Source of the DNA: Polyporus tsugae
Taxonomy: Eukaryota > Basidiomycota > Agaricomycetes > Polyporales > Polyporaceae
Reading direction: 5' to 3'
DNA length: 64,000 nucleotides
Assembly: GCA_024305745.1 (NCBI GenBank)
Contig: JAHRBS010000007.1
Location: forward strand, 1,922,001 to 1,986,000
Part shown: in pieces, positions 22,108 to 33,900 of the stretch
Numbering within the stretch: position 1 is the first letter of the stretch
How the letters are laid out: every line of letters starts with the position of its first letter
The notes under the pieces: model-generated
What the model was told of the DNA's origin: nothing
What the model saw: the letters and a program-made list of their open reading frames with translations, nothing else
Database searches by the model: none
Position numbers and translations under genes: made by a program

Positions 22108-24276
22108 TCATTCTTCATTGATTGTGAAGGTGCCTAAGTCACGCAAAATGAAGACAGCCTCCTCAACCCGCATTTCCAGCACCGTCAGCTTCTCCCTCTT
22201 CTTCTCCCATTGCGCCAGCAACTCCCGCTCGTTTCGGGTCAACAACCGCTCTTCGTCCTGGCTCACGTCGCTCCGTTGTCGCTTCTCCAGTACCGCCTTG
22301 AGGTTCGGTTCGTCTTCTTCAGCTTGCCTGCGAGCGGCGATGTTGTACAAGGTCTTGTACAGGTTGCCGAGGAGGACGTTATATGCTTTTTGCAAGTCGA
22401 CGTACCTGAGCCCACCCCAAGAGGAGAATGAGATATGCGTCGACGGCACAAAGCGACACCCGCACGCACCAGAGGTAGAACATACGCGTGGGATTGCGGT
22501 CGGCGCTCTTGGGGACCTCTTGGAGGCTGACAAGAGACTCGGCCGACATGGAAGACAGCAGCGGTCGTACATCCTTTGGAGCCATCATGCCGACTTTGGA
22601 GATCTGTGGGCTACTCTGAAGAACTCTCCCCAGCAAAACTCTGGATGCTGCGCTTACCTGTTTCTCGTCCATCATCCCAGTGTCCAACAGCAGTCGTATG
22701 ATTCGCACGCCTTCGTCACCATGTCGCTCTCGGGCGACGGCTTCTAGAACACGCAGACGTAGTCGTCTGGCTATGATCTCAAACTCGACCTGGACTTTAG
22801 ACCCGTTCATGGAAATAAAAGAAGCAGAGCGTCCAGCGGGAGTCGGGTTATCAGCAGACGCGAGAATGCCGAGATATTCTTTCAACAACGTCATAGCAGG
22901 TAGCTTCTTGGACGACTGGAGTACAAGTCCCGCAGACAAGTCAACGTCGTCTGGCAGATGCATTGCTATGTTGCCAAGAGACGTTGGATCTGCAACGACA
23001 AACTCAGTAACGGATTTATAGTACGTACAATTAGAACTCCCACCAGAACGGATATCTGACAATTTGCGCTGCTTCGATTCGGTAGCCTTCAAAGTGGCCC
23101 GGAGCACCAAACCAGTGCATTGGTTGAAACGTTCCCATGCCGTGCACTCAATGAGCTGTTTATGCGGATTAGCTGGGCGTGGGCGTGCACTATTCGCTCG
23201 GCCGACCTTGTTCCGTATGTGCACATTGAAACGCTCGGAGTTCACGCGGAAGTATATCTCCCCCTACGTTTGGTCCTCAGATCAACAAGTGAATTTTTGT
23301 ATCAAGTATGCCACTCACATCAACTTCCATCTCCTCTTCTATGGCTTTGCGCTTTGGATGCGAGTCAGCGTGCGCCATCTCATGCGTCGCATCAACGGAC
23401 CTTGGAGGACTTATAGGACTGATCCTTAGCTTTTCGCTTCTGCAATCTAGGCATATCATCTTCTGCTCTGAGCTTAGCATTAGGGGAAGGCTCACCATGC
23501 CAACTTGTCCTGCCTCCTCTTCCTCTCGCTTTAGCCTAGCATCCGCGATCTCCTTCGCCTCGCGCAACTCTTTGGCCGTAGGAAAGCCGGAGATTTTTCT
23601 CTTTTCCTCGGCTTCGTATCGTAAACGTTTGTCGCGAGGTGACAAATGCGAGATGACAGTTGACGGCTTCAAGTACCCTGCCTCGACTAGCTTGTACAGT
23701 GTTTGCGACACAACAGCGGGTGCTGAGACGACCATTAGCTCCAGTGCGCGCGAGCACGAGATGGCACCCACCTTTGAGGGGATCGTAGATTGACAGCTGG
23801 GAGACCATTTCTGGTGGACGTAGTTTGCCATGATCTAGGATTAATTGTACAATCTCTCCGCCCTAGTGAAGCGACATAAGGGTGCACAGAAGAGGAGGCC
23901 AGCAATGTACTCACCGCTTTCCCGTACAACTCTTCTGCTAGCCAGACAAACCGTCCATAGCGAAGTCTCATCAAGCACTCGTCCGTGTTTATCTCGAATA
24001 CTTCTCCATCGTCAGATTGAGCGTGCCATAATAAGTTATGTTGTGCGAGGGCCAGGATGGAGACTCGAACGATCCGCGGTTTGAGTTTCGAGAATCGGAC
24101 AAGTTGCGAGAGTCCAAGTCGACCATAAGTGAGTAATACGGATGCGACAGTCTATATTTCGAATCGTCAACGATCTCAATTCTCCAATTAAATCTATGGC
24201 CACTCACGGCAGTCAAAGGCCCGAAGACCGATCGCACAATTTGCGCGCACAGGCGTGCGGTGTCTGCGTCCGCCAT
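22108..24276 (-). CDS. RPC82: RNA polymerase III subunit RPC3/RPC82
   Basis: Eleven exons (24276-24208, 24151-23915, 23862-23772, 23722-23496, 23439-23401, 23351-23319, 23263-23207, 23155-23044, 22989-22658, 22603-22470, 22405-22108) give 542 residues. RPC82 is part of the Pol III specific trimer that works in tRNA and 5S rRNA promoter opening. It carries tandem winged helices. Family-typical motifs are ASVLLTYGRLGLSQLVRFSK in exon 2, EIVQLILDHGKLRPPEM in exon 3, LYKLVEAGYLKPS and SPRDKRLRYEAEEK in exon 4, YFRVNSERFNVHIRNK in exon 7, and a C-terminal coiled-coil-like end (RNERELLAQWEKKREKLTVL). The intron at 23043-22990 is 54 nt with no in-frame stop, so its removal rests on family alignment; a donor at GTACGT inside it is an alternative. 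The small exons 5-7 were placed by phase. Confidence 0.9.
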
Positions 24277-24574
24277 TGCGACCGCCTATGAGAGCATTCG
24301 GGCGACAGAAGAAACCACCAGCGATCCGGTGAATGGAGAAATGTGACTCGGGAGGGTAATGGTGGCGGAGACCGGGAGTCAGCTTGAATAACGCCTTCAG
24401 TTTGCGGTGAAGTCGGCGGGAGCCTGCCCTACATAAGCAAGCGCCTACAGCCGTTTGGCCTTGCGTTACCCCTCAGAGCCCTCTGCTCCTGCCTCCATCT
24501 GCCTCCTCCCTTGCTCACAACAAACTCAACTCTGGGCTTCCGCTCTCAACATTTCCCATTTACGTCGCATAGCT
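24277..24574. promoter_or_regulatory. Bidirectional promoter region
   Basis: The 298 nt separate the divergent starts of RPC82 (minus) and the acidic protein gene (plus). A CATAAG element at about 24432-24437 lies some 140 nt upstream of the plus-strand start and may act as a weak TATA element. Confidence 0.4.
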
Positions 24575-27314
24575 ATGGCTTCGACAATGACAGACACATT
24601 CGACACTCACATGACCGACCCTGGCGATATCGACATCTCAATGTACACCGGCACAGCGATGTCAGACTCGTGGCTCCCTGTGGAGGCAAGTATGGGCGAC
24701 GATGCTTATGCGGCAGGCGCTGCTACATTCCACTACGATCAGGAGGGCATTGAGATCGAGATGGGCGATGACGACGAGCCCATCACCGAATACGAAATGG
24801 CCGACGAAGGCGAGGTCTACGACGGCCCGGAGATCCAAGACATCGAGGTCTACGACATCTCGCAGGTCGCTTCGCCCCTCCCCGTGGACGGCCATGACAT
24901 CATCACTACCGCCCAACAGCATGTGGAAGACGTGGACATCATGCATATTCCATCCTCGGACGGTCCTACACCAGAACCGCCAGTCGACCTCCACGCCGCC
25001 GCCCCAGTGGTCTCTGCCGCATCTGAAGTTGTCGCCGCGGTCGATTCTACACTATCTGGAGATAATGTCGACCCTACCGTCGTCGTGAACCGTGGCTCGA
25101 CCGTGTCTCACCAGCAGAACGCAAGTGCCGCAGCACTGGTCATGGAGACTCACTCGGTTGAGGCCGGGTCGGCCTCCGTCGACGGTGGCGTTCCTGGGGT
25201 CGAGCCTCCCAGGACGATTTCTGGTCACTTCGAACCCGCGGAAGCGACAGCCCATGACGATATGTCTGGTGAGCAGACCGTCGAGCATGAGTCCTACCTG
25301 CATTCTTCCGCACAGTCGGAGTGCTCCCATTACGATAGCCACACAACAGAAGGTCTCGTCGGGGCGGAAGATCGGAATCCTTGCGCGCACACCGTCGACG
25401 AGTCAGCTACAGTGGAAGCCCTGGACGGCAACGATCCCCACGAGATCTCAGATGGTGTTTACATTGACCCCCCTCCCGCTGTACTTTTGTCCCTGCCTCC
25501 TTCCGCAGAGTTCGGGGAGTGCTGTCTCTTCAACCTACCACCTTCAAGCATGCGGCAGAGTCCTTCCAGCAGTGCTCAGCCGGACACGGGAGATGCGCCT
25601 TGTCTTCTGCTACAGGAGCGACCTACTCTGTATTATGAACCGCTTTCCGCGGTGTTCGCGGCTCTCCGTCAGGAAGAATGCATACAAAACATGCCTGGTT
25701 TTTCCGAGGCGGAGTTGGTCCTGGACGCCTACGATCTCCAGCTCTCGATATCTGAGGTACGCCGTTCTCACCGTATATCCGATGATGTTTGATGTACTAA
25801 TCGATTGACAGGACAACATATACACTCACGAAGTCACTTTACATGAGCTGAACGTCATCCATGACGAGTCTGATTTGGGAGGACCCCTCAGACTACGCCT
25901 GAAGGTCTTCGCCCCTCGCTTTGTAACGCGGTACAACATGCTTCGCGACCAGATATCCCGCTTGAACCTCGCCGAGGATGGAGAGACGCTCCCTGAGGTT
26001 GCTCTGCCGGAACAGTATGAACAAGGTAATCCTGATCGATCCTCTCTACGTGGTGGTGCTCATAATACCCTTTAGAATACGCGGAGCACGAGGTGCAGCA
26101 GGGCGACGAAGGCGCTGAACGATTGCATTATGAAGACGAATTCGCTCAAGAACCACGCCTCGAGTCCCACGAGGAACATGCTGATGGTGCAGCGCGTGAG
26201 GCGGCGGAGGCTGCCACCACAGACAATGCCGAAGCCGAACAGGAGGGAGGGGGGGCACACGAAGAAACCAGTGGCGAGGTGGGCGATGGGTTGCCAGAAG
26301 GAGACTGCGTGAGGAGTGGCGGAGGGGTGGTTACAGGTGTGGACCCGACGTTGCAAGCAGCACAGCTGGAAGCTGTGGAAGAAGAGGTCGTGGACGCGGA
26401 CGCAGACGCAGACGGGGAGTACGACGAGAGCGGAACCTTCGACGCTGACGAAGTACATGAACTCGCTACAGTTGAAGAAGGCGGTGACTACACCGAGCAT
26501 GCTGAATTTCCAGAAGACGAAGATGAGTTCGGCGAGGACCTTCCGGAGGAAGTGGGCGGCGAGACGAAAGATGCAGCCTATCCCCATATCTGCGCCACCG
26601 ACGATCAGCCGGACCTTCCTGAGGACGAGAACGATTTCGAGCGCGGGGTTCCCACTGGCGTAGTCGGACAACATGAAGGTACGTTTAACCTATTGACGTT
26701 TCTTACCCTAGTTACTCATTCGTGTCGAAGAACAACAATTCGACGATACTGGTTTGCACAACAATCCATATACTGATGCGTACGGCCAGTCCAACAGCGT
26801 TGAAGGTAGGTTGTCGACATCATGCGTCTAGGACCATACTAACGTGTCTACCAGCTCTCGAGACCGATGTCGAGGACCCACTTCGCCCAACGTCAGAGAC
26901 GTTCACCGAAGAAGATGTACTGAACAGTATGTTGCTTCATGCTACTCCTTTGCGCTTACGTTGACGGCATGCCCCAGATCTAGAGACTGACAATGCCGGC
27001 CATGAAGAGACCACTGCAATAACGGAGGGGGCCGAGCTAGACGACAACTGGGATGAAGCTGACACCCTTTCCTGCCATGAAAACACCAATCCCGACGAGC
27101 TTGCAGACGTGTTGTCGCGTAAGAGCTCGACCGCGACTCTTGCCAACGGCATCTCCAAGCGTGCGTACGAGGAAGTTGACCTCGACTTCTTTGACAACGA
27201 CAACGACTTCTTTGACATCGCCCCCAGTTCGCCGAGCAAGTCTCCCTCTTGTTCGTCGTCGTATGTATTGACTGACCGCGAGTTGCAGGCGCAAAGAGGT
27301 TGCGAACGGAGTAG
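24575..27314 (+). CDS. Acidic basidiomycete protein of unknown function
   Basis: I recognise no domain with known function. Exons: 24575-25756, 25812-26025, 26076-26678, 26731-26805, 26855-26926, then from 26978. The ATG at 24575 is the first one in the open frame. The protein is very rich in Asp and Glu, especially residues 40-110 and exon 3. One stretch looks structured: exon 1 end plus exon 2, with PTLYYEPLSAVFAALRQEE, AELVLDAYDLQLSISE and PLRLRLKVFAPRFVTRYN. A Lys/Arg cluster near the end (KRAYEEVDLDFF, KRLRTE) suggests a nuclear protein. The last junction is uncertain: several donors at about 27222-27262 join the acceptor before 27290, and the reading ending at TAG 27312-27314 is my preference, not proven. 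Confidence 0.6.
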
Positions 27315-28372
27315 TTATGCTCCTGCTGAACGGAAGCAGGCCGTCGTCGCCTACGCGGGGTGTCCACCTTGTTCGACCCTTCGCGGACGACACAGATCAT
27401 CGTTAGATCGTCTGTGTGCGTTCGCAAAGCGTTTGCCTTGGTCACGTTCGTGTCGTCCCTCCTGGTCGCGTCGCTTCGTTTCGAACTCCGCAAGACCAAG
27501 AATTTTGAAGACCGCGACGGTAACCTTTCTCATCTCGAGTCTCGGCCATATCGATTGCGCAGGAATTACCTTTCTTGTTGTTGTTTGCTGTGTGCTAACC
27601 TTTACAGCTACCTGACCAAACCCGCTCCTCATCGATTGTCCAGTAGCAAGACCAGGAGAGGCACAAGGGAGGATGGTGATGAGCTGGTCCCGGTTTCCTG
27701 TTGATTGCTTAATTGCATGACCCGTGTTCTTTAATGCTGTCAACTGTGACGTTTGTGCTGTCTGCAAGAGCGGTTTGGCATCGTTATTATCGCATTATAC
27801 AATGCCCCTAGAACCGTATTACGCGCATGCGCATATGTAATACAATTGCATTACTTTCTTGTCACATGTCCGAGCCAACTTCGTAAACACTGAACAAGAT
27901 TCTACTAAACCTCGGCGCCGTCCCATTTCAACCGACAGGATTTTGTCACATTTGTATTTCGAGCAACCAGTCGGTCGGCAGCTTGTGACAATAATTTAGA
28001 ACAGTGTGAGCATGTATTTCTGGGCGAGGAACAGACATAATCGGTACAAAGGGAGCGTAGGACAGATATCGATAATGTACAATGACCTCCAATACGATGG
28101 ATAACTGAAGTTGCGGAGCTAGATCCAAGGTCTCCCATACGCACAGACAACACACGCAGCCGAGCGATAATACCTCCCACCGGACCTCGTGCCAGCCCAA
28201 ATGTCGTCCCCACGCCGTTCCGATCCTCCTGAAACAGCGAAGCCAACACCTCTCATATGCCACTGGGACCATTCAAGAAAGACAGCGGTGGCACACATAC
28301 GCCCCCAGCCTGGGCCTTGAGCAATGGTGCGACGATCAAGGTGCCCCCAAGCTCAAGCCCGGCGCGGGGAAC
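27315..28372. other. Convergent 3' intergenic region
   Basis: About 1 kb between the acidic protein gene (plus) and the AMP-binding gene (minus). AT-rich sequence at 27700-27900 fits polyadenylation regions. If the last exon of the acidic protein is read differently, its stop could move to about 27404 or 27615. No other gene is visible. Confidence 0.45.
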
Positions 28373-30440
28373 TCAGGCCTTCCCAGCCGGAGAGACCTTG
28401 AAAGTTCCGTTCGCGGCGACCTTCGCGCGTTCGCCGGTGGTTCTCCAGCCCCGCTCTTCCTCTTCCTGTGCTTCTTCCTCCACAGATAGGGGCCGGCCGA
28501 CACTCGGCCCGCGGACGTGCAGCGCGCCGACAGGGTCGCCTCCGGCTTCGACGGCCGAATCGTCCACGCCCGTGAGCTTCACTTCGACGTTGACTGACGG
28601 CGGGCCGACGGGGGCGAGGTAGGTGAACGCATACGCGTCCGTCGCAGACGCGGAGGGCGACGCGGGTGCAGCCGGGGGGAAGGTCTGCAGATCGAGCGCG
28701 TGGGATGCGAACACAGGGCCGGCCACAAGCGGGTGTGAGTGGGCGTTGATCACGGGGACAGAGAGCGCGATGCGCGAGGGACTGAGGTTCTGCGCCTCCA
28801 GCGGTCCTAGGGGGGCAGGGGAGCAGAGAGACGCATAGATGAGCATGGCTAGATGAAGTGAGGTAAGCTGAGCGGAGCATACGTACCTCCGCTAACCACG
28901 ACAGCACGGACGGTGCCTGCGCCTTTGCCCATGACCTTCATGCGGGCACTGTCGAAGACGAGGCGGTCCCAGAGGCTCTGCTTGGTGATGTAGCCCTCGA
29001 GAACGCCTGCGAGCTTGTGGCGCCAGGCGAAGTTGAACAGGAACCAGGAAGACTTGGACGCCTCCTGAGAGATCGCATCGGTCAGGCTGTTGAGATGGTC
29101 TGGCCGGATGAAGAGCAGTGTCGGGGACGAGACGCTGTAGGTTCCGGAAGTACGGAGGTCCTTCATTCCAGTGAGGGCAGAGCCTGAGGGGACATGAGCT
29201 TCGCGTGCACAGGCGAACGAAGACGACACTGTACCTTCTGGCTGGATGAGCTTGGTGCTGTCAACGGTGGCAAATCCGGTGCCCTCGAACAGCGCAGTGT
29301 ACGCCACAGCTCTGCCGTAAGGGGTGCCGAGGGGGAACGCAGACACGATGGTGTCCAAAGGAGACAGCGCGCTGGAAGGGGGCAACAGAGCCCGAGTCGC
29401 GGCTACACCAGCGGTCAGATTCTGGTGAGTCAACTGGACACCCTCGAGATCGCCAGATGGCGTCTGGAAGAAGGAAACGGTGTATACATCGTTGTTATCT
29501 AACTGTGGCGTTAGGGGACAGCGACGATTGCAGCTGAGGTGGAAGACGAACCCGGTATTGGGAGAACGGGCTTAGTCGCTGCAGCGCCGTCGACCTCGAT
29601 GTCAACCCACTTGAGGATCTTGACATGGTCCACCTTGGGGAGCTTAAGGCCGCTGATATCTCCAACTACAACAATAGTATGGTGCTCGCTCTCATGGGCA
29701 TCGTATATGAGCTCCAAGACGTGCTGAAGAAGCTCGGCATTGGTGATAATGGCTGAAGGCGGGTGGCTCTCAAGTAGGGCGGAAATCACGGAAGCCGAAG
29801 CGACAGTAAAGGTGGGGACCAAAAGAGCGGACAAGGCGAGATCCGCGACGAGAAATTCTGATGGATGGGAAGAGGTAAGGAAGGGGGCCCAGGGTCAGTG
29901 ATACACTGCAACGCACCGATATCATCGTTCAAGATAAGTAACACGTTGGACTCCTGAGGGACGAGACCAACGGCGCGTGTAAGGCCTGCACCAACGTTGG
30001 CAATGCGTTCTCGCAACAGGGGGTTCGTGATCTGGTGGAAGAGCAGTGTCGGGATCGCGGTGGATGGAGAGCGAACAGCTTGGGAACCTACCTTGGTGGA
30101 CCACAGGGTTCGCGGTGCATCGGCATCAGGTTTCACGAGATCCAATACGACCTGCTGGTCCTTAGTAGGGCGCAAAGGGAACTGTCGCAGACGTGAGGGT
30201 GAGTGCTGCGGCGAATGCAAGGATGGGACTCACGCGGCCAAGCATGCCAGTTCCATAGTTGCGGTAGACGGCGCTCTCTGACGGGTTCCTCACTCGGGCA
30301 ACATCACTCTGCCGACCGAGAAGAATTGGATGGACGAGTGCCTGGGGTTTGTAGAGATTGTGAAGGAGGAAGAGGCCAGCAGCAACAAGCGCCAGAATAA
30401 TGGTGAGGTCGTCCGTGACGAGATAGTCTGAGAGTGCCAT
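28373..30440 (-). CDS. Degenerate AMP-binding (acyl-CoA synthetase-like) membrane protein
   Basis: Exons 30440-30234, 30181-30092, 30031-29917, 29857-29552, 29498-29235, 29183-28887, 28806-28373 give 570 residues. Residues 10-30 (LTIILALVAAGLFLLHNLY) form a membrane anchor, probably in the ER or a lipid-droplet or peroxisomal membrane. The fold of an adenylating enzyme is visible: ANVGAGLTRAVGLVPQESNV, DIEFLVADLALSALLVPTF, and GVQLTHQNL after the P-loop position. The ATP-binding loop that should read like TSGTTGxPKG is FQTPSGDLEG, the usual TGD motif is TGE, and the chain ends about 20 residues later, so the mobile C-terminal subdomain with its catalytic Lys is missing. This is probably not an active ligase. 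The 51-nt intron 29234-29184 has no stop and may be read through. Confidence 0.8.
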
Positions 30441-30993
30441 GATTGGCAACCTTGGAGACGGGGTTTTGCGCGCGAGTACAGTGCACTCTTCGGCGACGGG
30501 GCTTCAAGCTTCAAGTCTGGGCGTGACGAGAGACAGAGAGGACGAGGGGAAGCAAAGGGGTAGGAAGCTACGTATGCGCCAATAGACGCTGTGCGATGTC
30601 ATACCTCGCTCGTGCGCACTTTCAAGTTGGTCGGCGGTCTTGCTCTCCCGGCTGCTCGTCTCCGACTCCATCGTTCTCATATGCACGACATGTACCAAAG
30701 GTGGTACTGAGCTGGTGCATGACGCGGGTCGACTCGGACATGGCCCTCCGTCATCGTGCAAGACTCGTACACTCACCGAGTTCCGGGCTGCGGACCGTGG
30801 GTACCGGGACGCGTCGAGTCGCGACGTGACCAAACCCGGTAACGCGCACGTGAAGTCACCCACAATTAGAACTCCGACCGACTCTGCATACGCGCCACCG
30901 TAGTGGACTCGGACGCGCCTTTCCTTGCATTCCTCTCTTGTCTCTCAACCACCACCTTCCCCTCCTCTTCACGCCCCAGTCACTCTTTCCGCC
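30441..30993. promoter_or_regulatory. Divergent promoter region
   Basis: The 553 nt hold the promoters of the AMP-binding gene (minus) and SPT16 (plus). A pyrimidine-rich leader (about 30930-30990) precedes the SPT16 start. Confidence 0.5.
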
Positions 30994-33900
30994 ATGTCTA
31001 GTATCAAGCTCAATTCTGATCTCTTTGCAAAACGGCTCCGAAGTGTTTACAACTCCTGGACTGTGAGTAACCAATGCTTCATGCTTCACTTCCTCCCTAA
31101 CGAGCCAACTTCATGTTCTGCATTCATTCAGAATGCGCAGAAGGACGAGGAATACGGTTCGATAGCTGACGTTGACGCGTTGTTACTCATTGCGGGCGAT
31201 CCGGTGGGGGAAGATGAGCCAATCCGAAAGGGAACTGCGTTTCAGGTGAGTTGGTCCTTGGTTTCACGCTTTGAGTTCCCAGCACCGACGTGTCAATCCA
31301 TCAAGACATGGTTACTTGGTTTCGAGTTCCCTTCGACCTTCCTCCTATTCCAAAAGAACGAACTCGCCATTCTCTGTTCGGCGTCGAAAGGTACCAACAA
31401 ATAGTTGAACCGTCCTGGCCACCTGCTAACGGCCGTGATATTGTAGCGAAAATTTTGTCCCAGTTGAAGAACACTGACTCACCTGTTCCGATTGAGTTCT
31501 TCGTCCAAGCGAAAGCCAAGGAGCCCCCTACCGATGCTCTCCCCCGATTCTTTCAAGCTTACATCGGTCACGGTCGGGTTGCTACGTTGACGAAGGAACC
31601 TCATTCCGGAAAACTCGTGGACGAGTGGACTAAGCTTGTGTCAGACGCAGAAAAGATACCAGCGGTTGTAGATGTAGCACCCGCCGTTGCGTCCTTCCTT
31701 GCCATCAAGGACGAGGAGGAGCTGGTACGTTCACGCGCTTACCCCTGTTTAGTATTCTCATTATTGACTCCGAGTTAGAAATACCTTCGTACTGCAGCTA
31801 ATCTCACGTCGACGCTCCTTGCACATTATGTTGCCCCCAAGCTCGAGACTATCCTGGATCGAGAGGCGAAGATCTCTCACGAGACGTTCTCGACCCAGAT
31901 CGAGGCTCGTATTGGGTACGGGGAGGGCGAGAAGGCGAAAGGTCCTGACACTAAGGTGTGGAGCAAGGGTCGCGGGCTCAACGACGTAAGTCACCAGTAT
32001 TTCGTCATCCCTACTCGCTCTGAATCCTATGTCGCTTATAGGTAGATTGGGCGTCCACGGAGTTCTGCTACCCGCCCATCATCCAGTCCCAATCCACGAG
32101 CTCCGGCTACGACATCAGCCCCTCGGCCCAGTCTACTCAGGATGACATTTCGCACAAGGGCGTTCTCCTTGTGGCCGTCGGTATGCGGTACAAGGGCTAC
32201 TGCGCTAACCTCGGACGTAGCTTCATCGTCGACCCTTCGAAGGCAAGTTGACTTAGTGATCGGGACCGCGCAAGTCGGTTGACCCATGTCGAACCTACAG
32301 GAACAAGACGCTGTTTATGCCCTCCTCGTTTCGTTGCAAGCAGACCTCCTGCCTCGAGTCAAGGATGGCGTTGTGGCTAAGGAACTTTACCAACATGCGT
32401 TGTCTTACGTCAAGGGCCACAAACCTGAACTCGAGCCACACTTCGCCAAAAACATAGGTCACGGTGTATGTTTTTCTTGAAGTTGACTCAGATCATTTGT
32501 ATGTTAATGTCGTTCGTTTCAGATGGGTATGGAATTTCGCGATGCATCGTATGTGTTGTCTGCGAAGTGTGGTCGGAAGCTTCGCTCTGGCATGGTCTTC
32601 AATATCGTGCTGGGATTCACTGGCCTAGAGGAGGGTGGCAAGAAGTAAGTGCTGTTTTGATTCCTCCTGCATGTTGTGCTGCGGTGTCGTGGTGTTGACG
32701 TGCTCACCCGGCTCTTGTTTTAGGTACGCCTTGCAGCTCATTGACACCATCCTCGTCGGCGCGGACAAGGGCACCTATCTGACGTTGGGCACGAAGTCCG
32801 TGAAGGACACCATGTTCTTCCTCAACCAGGAGGAGGCTGAGTCCTCCAAAGCTCCTGCCAAAAAGGCGCAGAGAGCCAAGGGCGCGACCAACGGTAACGC
32901 CTCACCTGCGAAGAACAAGACGGCTGGTGGTAAGGTGCTCAGGAACAAGACTCGCGGCGCGGCCCACGAAGAGCTTGTACAATCGATGGCGGCAAAGATT
33001 GCAGAGCACCAGAAGGAGCTGCACGCGAAGCTACACACGGAAGGTCTCGCGAGGTTCTCTGAGGGTGGTGGCGGCACTGGTGGCAAAGAAGGGAAGGGCT
33101 GGAAACGTTTCCAGAGTTACAAGGGTGAGGGTGCTCTTCCGCGCGAAGTGGATAATCTTCGGGTGCGTAGAACCAAAGTCGGTCACTCTTGCTATGGACC
33201 GTTCTGTAACGAGATCTACACCCCTAGATCTACATTGACAGGAAGTCGCAGACTGTCGTCTTGCCCATTCACGGATACGCGGTTCCGTTCCATATCAACA
33301 CGATCAAGAATGTAAGCAAGAACGAGGAAGCCGAGTTTACACTTCTCCGTGTCAACTTCCAGACCCCTGGGCAACTTGCTGGTCGGAAGGAAGACACGGT
33401 AAGTACTTTATCCTTTCTGGCGATGTGCTCCCCAATTAACGCATCGTTGTCAGCCCTTCGAGGACCCTGACGCAACGTTTATCCGTTCAATCACATATCG
33501 CTCTATCGACGGTAGCCGCTTTGATGCTATCTCGAAGCAGATCACCGACCTCAAGAAGGAGGTCAACAAGCGCGAGCAGCAGAAGAAAGAAATGGCCGAC
33601 GTTATCGAGCAGGACACGCTGGTGGAGGTCAAGGGCCGACGTCCGACCAAACTGCCTGAGGTTTTTGTGCGTCCAGCGTTGGATGGGAAGCGACTGCCGG
33701 GTGAGGTGGAGATCCACCAGAACGGGTTGCGATACCAGTCGCCCATGGGGTCACAGAAGATCGGTAAGCGCTGTGCCTTCCCCCCTCGTTGCCTCGTCAA
33801 TGGTTCCTAACATAACGTTCGAAGATATTTTGTTCTCCAATGTCAAGCACCTTTTCTTCCAGCCCTGTGATCATGAGCTCCTCGTGATCATCCACGTCCA

